Origin: Enterovirga aerilata
GTDB lineage: Bacteria; Pseudomonadota; Alphaproteobacteria; Rhizobiales; Beijerinckiaceae
Reading direction: 5' to 3'
Length of the DNA stretch: 64,000 bases
Assembly: GCF_013044135.1 (NCBI RefSeq)
Contig: NZ_JABEPP010000002.1
Span: forward strand, 806,001-870,000
The notes under the pieces: generated by a model
What the model was told of the DNA's origin: nothing
The model's input: the letters and a program-made list of their open reading frames with translations, nothing else
Databases searched by the model: none
Position numbers and translations under genes: made by a program
In this document: positions 16,737-24,994 of the stretch, piece by piece
Numbering within the stretch: the first letter of the stretch is position 1
Layout of the letters: each line of letters starts with the position of its first letter

Positions 16737-18452
16737 ATGGCGGTCGCAGTCACACCCACAGCAGACAGGGCCGTCCGGCCCATGACACGCGAGGAGCGCA
16801 AGGTAATCGTCGCGTCGTCACTCGGCACTGTCTTCGAGTGGTACGATTTCTACCTTTACGGGTCGCTCGCCGTCATCATCGGCGCCCAGTTCTTCTCGGC
16901 CTTCGACCCGACCACCCGGAACGTCTTCGCGCTGCTCGCCTTTGCGGCAGGCTTCCTCGTCCGGCCGTTCGGCGCGCTCGTCTTCGGCCGCATCGGCGAC
17001 CTGGTCGGCCGCAAATACACCTTCCTGATCACCATCCTGATCATGGGCTTATCGACGTTCTTCGTCGGCCTCCTGCCCTCGTACAACCAGATCGGCTGGA
17101 TCGCCCCGGTCATCCTGATCATCCTGCGCATGGCCCAGGGACTCGCGCTCGGCGGCGAGTATGGCGGCGCAGCGGTTTACGTCGCCGAGCACGCGCCACA
17201 TGGGCGCCGCGGCTTCTACACCAGCTGGATTCAGACGACCGCGACGGTCGGTCTCCTGCTCTCGCTGCTCGTCATCCTGACATTGCGGGTGTGGATGGGC
17301 GAGGCGGGATTCACCCGCGGCGAAGGCTATCCGATCGCCGGCTGGCGGATCCCCTTCCTGCTATCGTTCATCCTGCTCGGCATCTCGGTCTGGATTCGTC
17401 TTCAGATGAACGAGTCCCCCGCATTCCGTAAGATGAAGGAGGAGGGCACTCAGTCGAAGGCGCCGCTGTCGGAGGCTTTCGGGCAGTGGAAGAACGCCAA
17501 GATGGTGATCTTCGCCCTGCTCGGCCTCGTGGCCGGCCAAGCGGTCGTCTGGTACACGGGCCAGTTCTACGCCCTGTTCTTCATGCAGAGCATCCTCAAG
17601 GTGGACCTGTTCACCTCGAACGTGCTCATCGCCTGGTCGCTGATCCTGGGTACGGGCGGCTTCATCCTCTTCGGCTCCTTGTCGGACCGGATTGGGCGCA
17701 AGCCGGTCATCCTCGGCGGATGCCTCATCGCGGCGATTACCTACTTCCCGCTTTTCATCGCGCTGACCGAGGTAGCGAACCCCACGCTCTCCCGCGCGCT
17801 CGCTAGCGTGAAGGTGCAGGTCCTGGCCGATCCCGCGAGCTGCGGCTCGGTGTTCGATCCGGTGGGCATCCGGACCTTCGACAAGCCCTGCGACGTCGTC
17901 CGCGTGGCCCTCGCCCGCTCGGCCGTGAAGTACGAGCAGGTGAATGCGCCGGCAGGCTCGCCGGTCCGGGTCACCTTCAACGGTAAGGACGCGCCCATCG
18001 CCGCCACCATTCCGGCCAACATGACCGCCTTCACGGCGGCCGCGGCCGAGGCCGGTTATCCGCGGGCGGGAGACCCGGATATCGTGAAGGTGGACGGGTT
18101 CTTCTCGGCCCTGGGTAACGTTCAGGCCCTGAAGGTCATCGGGATCCTCTTGATCCTCGTCCTCTACGTGACGGCCGTGTACGGGCCGATCGCGGCGGCG
18201 CTGGTCGAGTTCTTCCCGACCCGCATCCGGTACACGGCCATGTCCCTGCCCTATCACATCGGCAACGGCTGGTTCGGCGGCTTCCTGCCCCCGACCTCCT
18301 TCGCGATGGTGGCGGCGACTGGGGACATCTTCTTCGGCCTCTGGTACCCGATCGTGATCGCGCTCGGCACGTTCGTCATCGGCCTCCTCTTCGTGCCGGA
18401 GACGAAGGATCGCGACATCTTCGCGGCGACCGAGACCGCAACCCGGCGCTGA
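16737..18452 (+). CDS. MFS transporter, metabolite:H+ symporter type, with large extra loop
   Basis: A 571-residue inner-membrane symporter of the MHS family (relatives ProP, KgtP, ShiA), which imports organic acids or osmolytes with protons. The start has GTVFEWYDFYLYGSLA, loop 2-3 carries GRIGDLVGRKYTF, loop 4 has RMAQGLALGGEYGGA, and loop 8-9 has GSLSDRIGRKPVI, all typical. Between the ninth and tenth helices (about 350-458) is an unusual soluble stretch of some 110 residues with two cysteines (369, 385); ordinary members are about 430 residues. A strong terminator follows. The substrate is not predictable. Confidence 0.9.
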   Translation: MAVAVTPTADRAVRPMTREERKVIVASSLGTVFEWYDFYLYGSLAVIIGAQFFSAFDPTTRNVFALLAFAAGFLVRPFGALVFGRIGDLVGRKYTFLITILIMGLSTFFVGLLPSYNQIGWIAPVILIILRMAQGLALGGEYGGAAVYVAEHAPHGRRGFYTSWIQTTATVGLLLSLLVILTLRVWMGEAGFTRGEGYPIAGWRIPFLLSFILLGISVWIRLQMNESPAFRKMKEEGTQSKAPLSEAFGQWKNAKMVIFALLGLVAGQAVVWYTGQFYALFFMQSILKVDLFTSNVLIAWSLILGTGGFILFGSLSDRIGRKPVILGGCLIAAITYFPLFIALTEVANPTLSRALASVKVQVLADPASCGSVFDPVGIRTFDKPCDVVRVALARSAVKYEQVNAPAGSPVRVTFNGKDAPIAATIPANMTAFTAAAAEAGYPRAGDPDIVKVDGFFSALGNVQALKVIGILLILVLYVTAVYGPIAAALVEFFPTRIRYTAMSLPYHIGNGWFGGFLPPTSFAMVAATGDIFFGLWYPIVIALGTFVIGLLFVPETKDRDIFAATETATRR

Positions 18453-18471
18453 CCGCCGAGCTGCCGAGACC

Positions 18472-18501
18472 GAAAGCCCCGCCACGCGGGGCTTTCTTTT
18501 T
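18472..18501 (+). terminator. Rho-independent terminator after the MHS transporter gene
   Basis: A perfect 11-bp stem GAAAGCCCCGC/GCGGGGCTTTC with a 3-base loop is followed by TTTTT. It is 20 bases past the transporter stop and is the best intrinsic terminator in the window. Confidence 0.92.
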
Positions 18502-18543
18502 CGTCGCACGGATCCCGCGCTCGGCCTGGAGGGTGGCCGTGCC

Positions 18544-19266
18544 TCAACCGCCCTCCAGGCTGGCAAGCAGGCCGAGCGCGTTCGCCGCGGCGGCGCCGGA
18601 TGCCGTGTTGTCGAAGATGCACCAGGTTTCGACGGCCGCTTCGCGAAGGCGCGCCGCAAGCGCGTCGAGAGACTGCTCGCCATAGGAGGAGTAATAGGTC
18701 CGCGGGGAGCCGTGCAGGCGAAGGTAGACGAGGCCCGGCCAGCCGCCCGGTTCGGCCGCCTCAGGCACCCGGGCCGGGTCGGCCGCGACGCGCGCGACGC
18801 GGTGCTCGCGCAGGAGCTCGTCCGGCTCGACGCCGAACCAGGTGGGATGCCGGGGCTCGAGCGCAATCCCGCCTTCGTGCCGGTCCCGCAGGCTCAGGAG
18901 GAAGGCCGCCGCAATGCCCGCCTCGAATATCAGGCTCGGGGGAAGCTGGACGAGGAGCGGCCCGAGCTTGGCGCCAAGGCCCGCGATGTCGCGGAGGAAG
19001 CGCTCGAGCTCGGCTTCCACGCCGGCGAGCCGCAGGTCGTGCGTGATGCTGCGCGGCAGCTTGACGGAGAACCTGAAGCCGTCCGGGACCGCCGCAGCCC
19101 AGCGGGCATAGGTGGCCGGCCGGTGCGGCCGGTAGAAGCTCGAATTGATCTCCGCCGCGGGAAGGCGAGCAGCGTAGCGCTCCAGAGCGCTCCCCTCCGC
19201 CGGGAAGGCATCGGCGACCGCCCGCGGGATCGCCCAGCCCGCCGTCCCGACCCGGATGCGGTTCAA
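18544..19266 (-). CDS. DUF72 domain protein
   Basis: A 240-residue member of the DUF72 (YecE-like) TIM-barrel family of unknown reaction. Family features are RIRVGTAGWAIP at the start, EINSSFYRPHRPATYARWA, FRFSVKLPRSITHD, GPLLVQLPPSL, and YLRLHGSPRTYYSSY. The only plausible start is TTG at 19266, whose bases overlap the TGA of the upstream dehydrogenase gene (TTGA), implying translational coupling. The two are thus in one transcript. No cofactor or catalytic residue is established for the family. Confidence 0.85.
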   Translation of the reverse strand: MNRIRVGTAGWAIPRAVADAFPAEGSALERYAARLPAAEINSSFYRPHRPATYARWAAAVPDGFRFSVKLPRSITHDLRLAGVEAELERFLRDIAGLGAKLGPLLVQLPPSLIFEAGIAAAFLLSLRDRHEGGIALEPRHPTWFGVEPDELLREHRVARVAADPARVPEAAEPGGWPGLVYLRLHGSPRTYYSSYGEQSLDALAARLREAAVETWCIFDNTASGAAAANALGLLASLEGG

Positions 19267-20339
19267 TCGTTCGCGCCGCGCAGCGCGTCGCAGACCGCCT
19301 CCGTGACCTGCCGGGTCGTGGCCGTGCCGCCGAGGTCGGGCGTATGCAGGCCGGGGTCCGCCGTGACCCGCTCGACCGCCCGCATCAGCCGCTCGGCGGC
19401 GGGTCGCTCGCCCAGATGCTCCAGCATCATCGAAGCCGTCCAGAAGGCGCCGACCGGGTTGGCGATCCCCTTGCCGGTGATGTCGAAGCCCGAGCCGTGG
19501 ATCGGCTCGAACATGGACGGCGTTCTCCGCTCGGGGTTCAGGTTTGCGGTCGGCGCGATGCCGAGCGAGCCCGCGAGCGCCGCCGCAAGATCGGACAGGA
19601 TGTCCGCATGGAGGTTCGTCGCCACGATCGTGTCGAGCGTCTGCGGCCGGAGCGTCATGCGCATGGTCATGGCGTCGACCAGCATCTTGTCCCAGGAGAC
19701 GTCCGGGAACTCGGCCGCCACCTCCGCCGCGATCTCGTCCCACATCACCATGGCGTGGCGCTGTGCGTTCGACTTGGTCACAACGGTCAGCAGCTTGCGC
19801 GGGCGGGACTGCGCCAGCCGGAAGGCGTAGCGCATGATGCGGAGCACGCCGGCGCGGGTGAACATGGAGACGTCGGTCGCGACCTCCTCCGGCAGGCCGC
19901 GATGCACGCGCCCGCCGACCCCGGCATATTCGCCTTCCGAGTTCTCCCGGACGATGACCCAGTCGAGTTCGGGCCCCGAAACGGCGCGCAGCGGGCTCGT
20001 GATGCCGGGCAGGATCCGCGTCGGCCGCACATTCGCGTATTGGTCGAGCGGCTGGCAGATCGCGAGCCGCAACCCCCAGAGCGTCAGATGGTCCGGGATG
20101 TCGGGGGCGCCGACCGCCCCGAAATAGATGGCGTCGAAGGAGCGGAGCCGGTCGGCACCGCCCTCCGGCATCATTACGCCGTGGCGGCGGTAGTAGTCGG
20201 AGCCCCAGTCGAAATGCTCGACCTTCAGCTCGAAGCCGCCGTCGCGCTCCGCGCAGACGCGCAGCGCCTCGAGGCCGGCCTCGATCACCTCCGGGCCGAT
20301 CCCGTCTCCGCCGATCGCCGCGATCCTGTGGCTTCGCAT
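19263..20339 (-). CDS. Tartrate/D-malate dehydrogenase (isopropylmalate dehydrogenase family)
   Basis: An NAD-dependent decarboxylating dehydrogenase of the isocitrate/isopropylmalate family, 358 residues, closest in pattern to tartrate dehydrogenase/D-malate dehydrogenase (TtuC, DmlA, YeaU). Signs are IAAIGGDGIGPEVI, HFDWGSDYYRRHGVMMPE, the substrate loop LANVRP-like QYANVRPTRILPGI, ENSEGEYAG, the metal ligand region VDAMTMRM and TNLHADILSD, and EPIHGSGFDITGKGIANP. The ATG at 20339 has GGGACGG upstream. A broken tricarboxylate-type binding-protein gene lies just upstream on the same strand, which suggests a former C4-acid uptake and oxidation unit. Confidence 0.88.
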   Translation of the reverse strand: MRSHRIAAIGGDGIGPEVIEAGLEALRVCAERDGGFELKVEHFDWGSDYYRRHGVMMPEGGADRLRSFDAIYFGAVGAPDIPDHLTLWGLRLAICQPLDQYANVRPTRILPGITSPLRAVSGPELDWVIVRENSEGEYAGVGGRVHRGLPEEVATDVSMFTRAGVLRIMRYAFRLAQSRPRKLLTVVTKSNAQRHAMVMWDEIAAEVAAEFPDVSWDKMLVDAMTMRMTLRPQTLDTIVATNLHADILSDLAAALAGSLGIAPTANLNPERRTPSMFEPIHGSGFDITGKGIANPVGAFWTASMMLEHLGERPAAERLMRAVERVTADPGLHTPDLGGTATTRQVTEAVCDALRGAND

Positions 20340-20380
20340 GCCGTTCCGTCCCAGAGAAAAGGGGTGATCGCCGGTGGGCG

Positions 20381-21354
20381 TCAGTTCGCGGTCACGCCCG
20401 CGCGCCTGATGACCGGGACCCACTTGTCGATCTCGGTCGCGACGAGCTGCCGGAGCGCCTCCGGCTCTGGCCGGCCTCGTCGGGCAGTTCCGCGCCGAGT
20501 TCGAGAAGCCGCTTGCGGGTCGTCCCGTTCGCCAGAGCGGCCCGGGCAGCCGCGTTGAGCCGCCCGACGATGGCGGCGGGCGTGCCCTTGGGTGCGAACA
20601 GCGCGTTCCAGCCCGTCGCCTGGAATTCCGGCAGGCCCTGCTCGGCCGAGGTCGGCACGTCGAGGATCACGGAGAGCCGGTTCGGGACCGCCACCACCAG
20701 CCCCTTCACGGCGCCCGCCTGGACCTGCGGCACGACGGCGACCGTCTGGTCGCAGACATAGTCGATCTGGCCGGCCAGGAGCGCATTGAGGGCCGGGCCC
20801 GAGCCGCGGAACGGCACGTGCTGCGGCTTCGCGCCGACGAGCGAATCGAGGAACAGGCAGGTCAGGTGCGAGGTCGCGCCGACCCCGCCTGTGCCGTAGT
20901 TCAACGTCTCGCCCCTGGCCTTGAGCAGCGCGACGAACTCCTTGAAGTCGCGGACGGGAAGGTCCTTTTTCGCGACCACCAGCATGGGCGTCGCGGCCGC
21001 GTTCATGACCGGCTCGAAATCGGTCCGCGGGTCATAGGCGAGCTTGGGATAGAGCCCGACGCTCGCGGCCTGCGTCCCGAGATTGCCCATCAGCAGCGTG
21101 TAGCCGTCCGGCGCGGCCTTCATCACCCGCGTGACCCCGACCGTGCCGCCCGCGCCGGTGACGTTCTCGACGAGGATCTGCTGGCCGAGGCTCCGCGACA
21201 TGTCGTCGGCCATGATCCGGGCGATGACGTCGGTCGTCCCGCCGGCCGCGAACGGCACCACCAGCGTGACCGGCCGCTGGGGATAGGCATCCTGCGCGGC
21301 CAGGGGCGCGGCGATACCCACGACAGCCGCCAGCGCGGCCCAGAACGCCTTCAT
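20381..21354 (-). pseudogene. TctC/Bug-family substrate-binding protein, frameshifted near its end
   Basis: An extracytoplasmic binding protein of the tripartite tricarboxylate transporter (TctC/Bug) family, with signal peptide MKAFWAALAAVVGIAAPLAA and typical PQRPVTLVVPFAAGGTTD, VENVTGAGGTVG and APDGYTLLMG. The frame is intact for about 297 residues to LGAELPDEAGQS, then reads unlike the family and stops at 20392. Adding one C on the coding strand near 20463 restores PEALRQLVATEIDKWVPVIR and a stop at 20381, the normal end. So one base is missing: either a recent inactivating mutation or a sequence error. The start at 21354 has GGGAGGA. No TctA or TctB genes accompany it. Confidence 0.85.
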
Positions 21355-21569
21355 GCTTCCTCCCGGACGAGCGCGCGACTGCCTTGCCGGGCGTTGCCGG
21401 CGGTGCTCGAGCGAAGACGCGACCTTAGCGGATCGGGGCGGCTCGTCCACCGCCCCTCCCCGCCGCATCCGCTCCCGCACGCCCGATTCCGCCGTCGTCC
21501 GCCGCTGCCCTGCGTGCTGCGCCACCACGGTGGAAGGGTCGCTCGAAATGGTCTAGATCGCTTCGCGGC

Positions 21570-21644
21570 GCCGGCTTAGCTCAGCGGTAGAGCAGCGGTT
21601 TTGTAAACCGAAGGTCGGGGGTTCAATCCCCTCAGCCGGCACCA
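21570..21644 (+). tRNA. tRNA-Thr (TGT)
   Basis: GCCGGCT at the 5' end pairs with AGCCGGC at the 3' end, followed by A and an encoded CCA. The D-arm is AGCTCAGCGGTAGAGC, the anticodon loop TTTGTAA gives TGT, and the T-arm is GGGGGTTCAATCCCC. It stands alone; no repeat of its 3' end was found nearby. Confidence 0.97.
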
Positions 21645-21936
21645 CCCGTCAGGCGGCTCGGGCTCGCCAGGGCGGCGGATCAAGGCCAGGGGCAGATGCG
21701 GCGTCAAGCATCCCGGTGCCTGCCCCCTGCCTGGACAGCAGCCATATGCGCCTGCCCTCCCCTTCGGCGCTCCTCCTGAACCGCGGAAGCTTGCGACGGG
21801 ATCATCCGGTCTCTCCCCGATGCAGAGGTAAGCGGCAACATAAAGGTTAAGGCCGATCCGTTTTTGAAACTCAAGTCAGACGCAATATGTTCTTGGCTTG
21901 TCTAACGCGAACGACAAGATCGGACGAGGACACGGA

Positions 21937-22122
21937 ATGCGTTTTCTGAGACCGGTGCTCTTGGCCATTACCGGAGCAGTGCTTGTCTTATCACTGCGTA
22001 GACTGGCAAGCGACCGGGATCGGCTATCGCTCCAGCGCAGGCGGACAGTTACCGGGCCGGCGGCTGCCATCAGGGAGCACATCAAGCAGATGCTGTCGCG
22101 CACCGATCCGGCCCGAGGGTGA
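21937..22122 (+). CDS. Small single-pass membrane protein
   Basis: A 61-residue hypothetical protein with one hydrophobic segment (FLRPVLLAITGAVLVLSL, residues 3-20), a basic stretch and the C-terminal amphipathic helix AAAIREHIKQMLSRT. The ATG at 21937 follows CGAGGACACGGA, a fair binding site. The AIREHIKQML motif resembles AIKDHVKRML in the small gene 119 bases downstream, so the two may be related. No known family recognised. Confidence 0.45.
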   Translation: MRFLRPVLLAITGAVLVLSLRRLASDRDRLSLQRRRTVTGPAAAIREHIKQMLSRTDPARG

Positions 22123-22240
22123 AAGCTCAGCCTAGACTGGTGGAAGATCAACGACTTTCCGGCGCGTGTGGCGCCGCACGACGGGCTTCACACGCAGCTT
22201 GCTAAATCGCTCCCGACCTTCAGAAAGGAAGGGCGATGCC

Positions 22241-22432
22241 ATGCCGGAGACGAGCGACAACCGAGAGGCGATCAAGGACCACGTGAAGCGCATGCTGCAT
22301 TGCCTCGTCGCGACGCAGATGGGAATCGCTGGTCAGGGCGTTGCGGAGCGGCCGCCAGCGGCTGCTTCACGTCTGGAATTCCGTGAGGGCAAGGCTGAAG
22401 AGGGTGCGGCCGGTATCGTCGACGACGTTTAG
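22241..22432 (+). CDS. Small hypothetical protein
   Basis: A 63-residue frame starting MPETSDNREAIKDHVKRML, with GGAAGG at good distance before the ATG at 22241. The N-terminal helix resembles the C-terminal helix of the previous small gene. Its last 22 codons overlap the DUF6894 gene on the other strand and mirror it, so the real product may end earlier through a lost stop, or this may be a broken gene. Nothing known is recognisable. Confidence 0.35.
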   Translation: MPETSDNREAIKDHVKRMLHCLVATQMGIAGQGVAERPPAAASRLEFREGKAEEGAAGIVDDV

Positions 22433-22594
22433 GTGATAGCCGTCCCAGCTCCGCTCGAGACTTGGGTTCTCCCGGCGCAACTCGGAAATCGCCTGCAAGG
22501 CTTGTGCCCGCGCGTCCTCGACCGAGGACACCTCGACGCCGGTTCGATCCAAGATCTGCTTATCGGCGCTGATGACGTGAAAGAAGCATCTCAC
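22367..22594 (-). CDS. DUF6894-type small protein
   Basis: A 75-residue protein of the small family common in Rhizobiales and now called DUF6894: it opens MRCFFHVISADKQILDRTGVEV, has SVEDARAQALQAISEL, and ends in a beta-strand segment with NVVDDTGRTLFSLAL. The family is often present in many copies per genome and has no known function. Length is standard. It lies opposite the end of a small plus-strand frame. Confidence 0.75.
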   Translation of the reverse strand: MRCFFHVISADKQILDRTGVEVSSVEDARAQALQAISELRRENPSLERSWDGYHLNVVDDTGRTLFSLALTEFQT

Positions 22595-22886
22595 CGGCAG
22601 CCCTCGCCTGCTCCGGAATCGGACGCCGGCGCAGATTACATGATAATGCAGCCGGCCTTGCTACTCTCCAGGGGTAAGCCGCTTCGTTTCCGCCATCGTC
22701 GGCCTATGACGCAGCGGGCAGAGTGTGGTGCTTGGGCAGGCAAGCTGCAGAGCTGCAGCGAGCACGGCGTCCGAGCCCGGCTCCCGAGAGCCGAATGCTG
22801 CAGGCCGAAAAGCGAAGGTCGGTCTCCCCCGGGCGCTGCTGCTTGCACCGTTGCCGCGGCGGGGAACGGGGTGCTACCCCGCCTCG

Positions 22887-23570
22887 ATGACCCGGCCGCT
22901 CCGTCTCGCTCCCTCCATCCTCTCGGCCGACTTCGCCGCGATCGGCGAGGTCGTCCGCGGCCTCGATCTGGCAGGCGCCGACTGGATCCACCTCGACGTG
23001 ATGGACGGCCATTTCGTCCCCAACATCTCGTTCGGGCCCGACATGGTCCGGGCGGTGCGGCGGCTCACCCCGAAGCCGCTCGACGTCCACCTGATGATCG
23101 CGCCGGCCGACCCATATCTCGCGGCCTTCGCCGAAGCCGGGGCGGACGTCATCACGGTCCATGCGGAGGCGGGACCGCATCTCCACCGCTCGCTGCAGAC
23201 TATCCGGGCGCTCGGCAAGCGCGCCGGCGTCGCAATCAATCCCGCCACCCCCGAGAGCGCCGTCGAGCCCGTACTCGATCTCGTCGACCTCGTGCTCGTC
23301 ATGAGCGTCAATCCGGGCTTCGGCGGCCAGGCCTTCATCCCGGCCGTCTGCGAGAAGGTCCGGCGCATCGGCGCCATGACGGCCGGCCGCGACATCGAGA
23401 TCGAGATCGACGGCGGCATCACGGCCGAGACGGCGCCCGACGCGGCCCGGGCGGGCGCGAACGTGCTCGTCGCCGGCTCCGCCGCGCTCAGGGGCGGGCC
23501 GGAGCGTTACGCCGACAATCTTCAGGCCATCCGGCAGGCGGCCGAACGCGCGACCGGCACCTGGGCGTAA
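22887..23570 (+). CDS. rpe: Ribulose-phosphate 3-epimerase
   Basis: Interconverts ribulose 5-phosphate and xylulose 5-phosphate in the pentose-phosphate and Calvin-type cycles, a TIM-barrel metalloenzyme. The 227-residue protein has [17 protein letters not shown], the metal-binding [34 protein letters not shown] and the catalytic-aspartate IEIDGGI. The ATG at 22887 gives the normal N-terminus; the upstream in-frame extension is noise. It precedes purB, separated by a dispersed repeat. Confidence 0.96.
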   Translation: MTRPLRLAPSILSADFAAIGEVVRGLDLAGADWIHLDVMDGHFVPNISFGPDMVRAVRRLTPKPLDVHLMIAPADPYLAAFAEAGADVITVHAEAGPHLHRSLQTIRALGKRAGVAINPATPESAVEPVLDLVDLVLVMSVNPGFGGQAFIPAVCEKVRRIGAMTAGRDIEIEIDGGITAETAPDAARAGANVLVAGSAALRGGPERYADNLQAIRQAAERATGTWA

Positions 23571-23576
23571 CGCGCC

Positions 23577-23647
23577 GTCATCCTTGGGCTTGACCCGAGG
23601 AACCAGCACCGCTTGGCCTGGATGGTCGGGTCAAGCCCGACCATGAC
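23577..23647. repeat. Dispersed palindromic repeat, two-hairpin form
   Basis: A 71-base unit bounded by GTCAT and ATGAC, containing two imperfect palindromes: TCCTTGGGCTTGACCCGAGGA and ATGGTCGGG/CCCGACCAT (loop TCAAG). Similar palindromes are at 1047-1069, 3949-4029 and 33860-33878. Such GGGCTTGACCC-cored repeats are widely scattered between genes in Rhizobiales. Here it fills the gap between rpe and purB. Confidence 0.75.
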
Positions 23648-23680
23648 ACAGGGCGGCATGGCCTGCCCGAGGACGAAAGC

Positions 23681-24988
23681 ATGATTCCGCGCTATTCCCG
23701 CCCCGAGATGGCGGCCATCTGGTCGCCGGAGACCCGCTTCCGCATCTGGTTCGAGATCGAGGCGCATGCGACCTCGGCGCTCGCGGAGCTCGGGGTCGTT
23801 CCCAGGGAGGCGGCCGAGGCGATCTGGGAGCGCGGATCCAAGGCTGTTTTCGACGTCGACCGCATCGACGAGATCGAGCGCGTCACCAAGCACGACGTCA
23901 TCGCCTTCCTGACGCATCTCGCCGAGCATGTCGGACCGGAGGCGAGGTTCGTCCACCAGGGCATGACCTCGTCCGACGTGCTCGATACCTGCCTCAACGT
24001 GCAGCTGGTGCGCGCGGCCGACATCCTGCTCGCCGATCTCGACGGACTGCTCGCGGCCCTGAAGCGGCGCGCCTTCGAGCACAAGATGACGCCGACGATC
24101 GGCCGCTCGCACGGCATCCATGCCGAGCCGGTCACGTTCGGGCTCAAGCTCGCCCAGGCCTATGCCGAGTTCGACCGGGCGAAGCAGCGGCTGCTCTTCG
24201 CCCGCCGCGAGGTTGCGACCTGCGCCATCTCCGGCGCGGTCGGGACCTTCGCCAATATCGACCCGCGCGTCGAGGAATACGTGGCGGAGAAGATGGGGCT
24301 CGCGCCCGAACCCGTCTCGACCCAGGTCATCCCGCGCGACCGCCACGCCATGTTCTTCGCGACGCTCGGCGTGATCGCCTCCTCGGTCGAGCGGCTGGCG
24401 ATCGAGATCCGCCATCTGCAGCGGACCGAGGTGCTGGAGGCCGAGGAGTTCTTCTCCGAGGGCCAGAAGGGCTCCTCCGCCATGCCGCACAAGCGCAACC
24501 CCGTCCTGACGGAGAACCTGACCGGCCTCGCCCGCATGGTGCGCGCCTATGCGATGCCCGCCATGGAGAACGTGGCGCTCTGGCACGAGCGCGACATCTC
24601 GCATTCCTCGGTCGAGCGGATGATCGGCCCGGACGCGACCGTGACGCTCGATTTCGCACTCGCCCGCCTGACGGGCGTGGTCGACAAGCTGCTCGTCTAC
24701 CCCGAGAACATGCGAAAGAACCTCGACCGCCTGGGTGGGCTCATCCACTCGCAGCGGGTGCTGCTGGCCCTGACGCAGAAGGGGGTCAGCCGCGAGGATT
24801 CCTATGCCTGGGTGCAGCGCAACGCGATGCCGGTCTGGCGCGGCGAGGGTGACTTCCTGACCTTGCTCAAGGAAGACCCGGACGTCTCCTCGAAGCTCGC
24901 GCCTGCCGAGATCGAGGAGCTCTTCGACCTCGGCTACCACCTCAAGCACGTGGACACGATCTTCAAGCGCGTGTTCGGCGTAGCATGA
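23681..24988 (+). CDS. purB: Adenylosuccinate lyase
   Basis: Cleaves SAICAR and adenylosuccinate, releasing fumarate, in purine synthesis; cytoplasmic homotetramer. The 435-residue protein starts [17 protein letters not shown], has [16 protein letters not shown], the TSSDVLDT motif, the catalytic-histidine region [10 protein letters not shown], and the fumarase-superfamily signature [11 protein letters not shown]. Length is normal. Two stop-to-stop bases of convergent space (24989-24994) separate it from the DUF2235 gene. Confidence 0.97.
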   Translation: MIPRYSRPEMAAIWSPETRFRIWFEIEAHATSALAELGVVPREAAEAIWERGSKAVFDVDRIDEIERVTKHDVIAFLTHLAEHVGPEARFVHQGMTSSDVLDTCLNVQLVRAADILLADLDGLLAALKRRAFEHKMTPTIGRSHGIHAEPVTFGLKLAQAYAEFDRAKQRLLFARREVATCAISGAVGTFANIDPRVEEYVAEKMGLAPEPVSTQVIPRDRHAMFFATLGVIASSVERLAIEIRHLQRTEVLEAEEFFSEGQKGSSAMPHKRNPVLTENLTGLARMVRAYAMPAMENVALWHERDISHSSVERMIGPDATVTLDFALARLTGVVDKLLVYPENMRKNLDRLGGLIHSQRVLLALTQKGVSREDSYAWVQRNAMPVWRGEGDFLTLLKEDPDVSSKLAPAEIEELFDLGYHLKHVDTIFKRVFGVA

Positions 24989-24994
24989 CGGAGG

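Noticed and set aside
21645-21936. Possible island downstream of tRNA-Thr
   Set aside because: No repeat of the tRNA-Thr 3' end and no integrase trace were found in the following kilobases.
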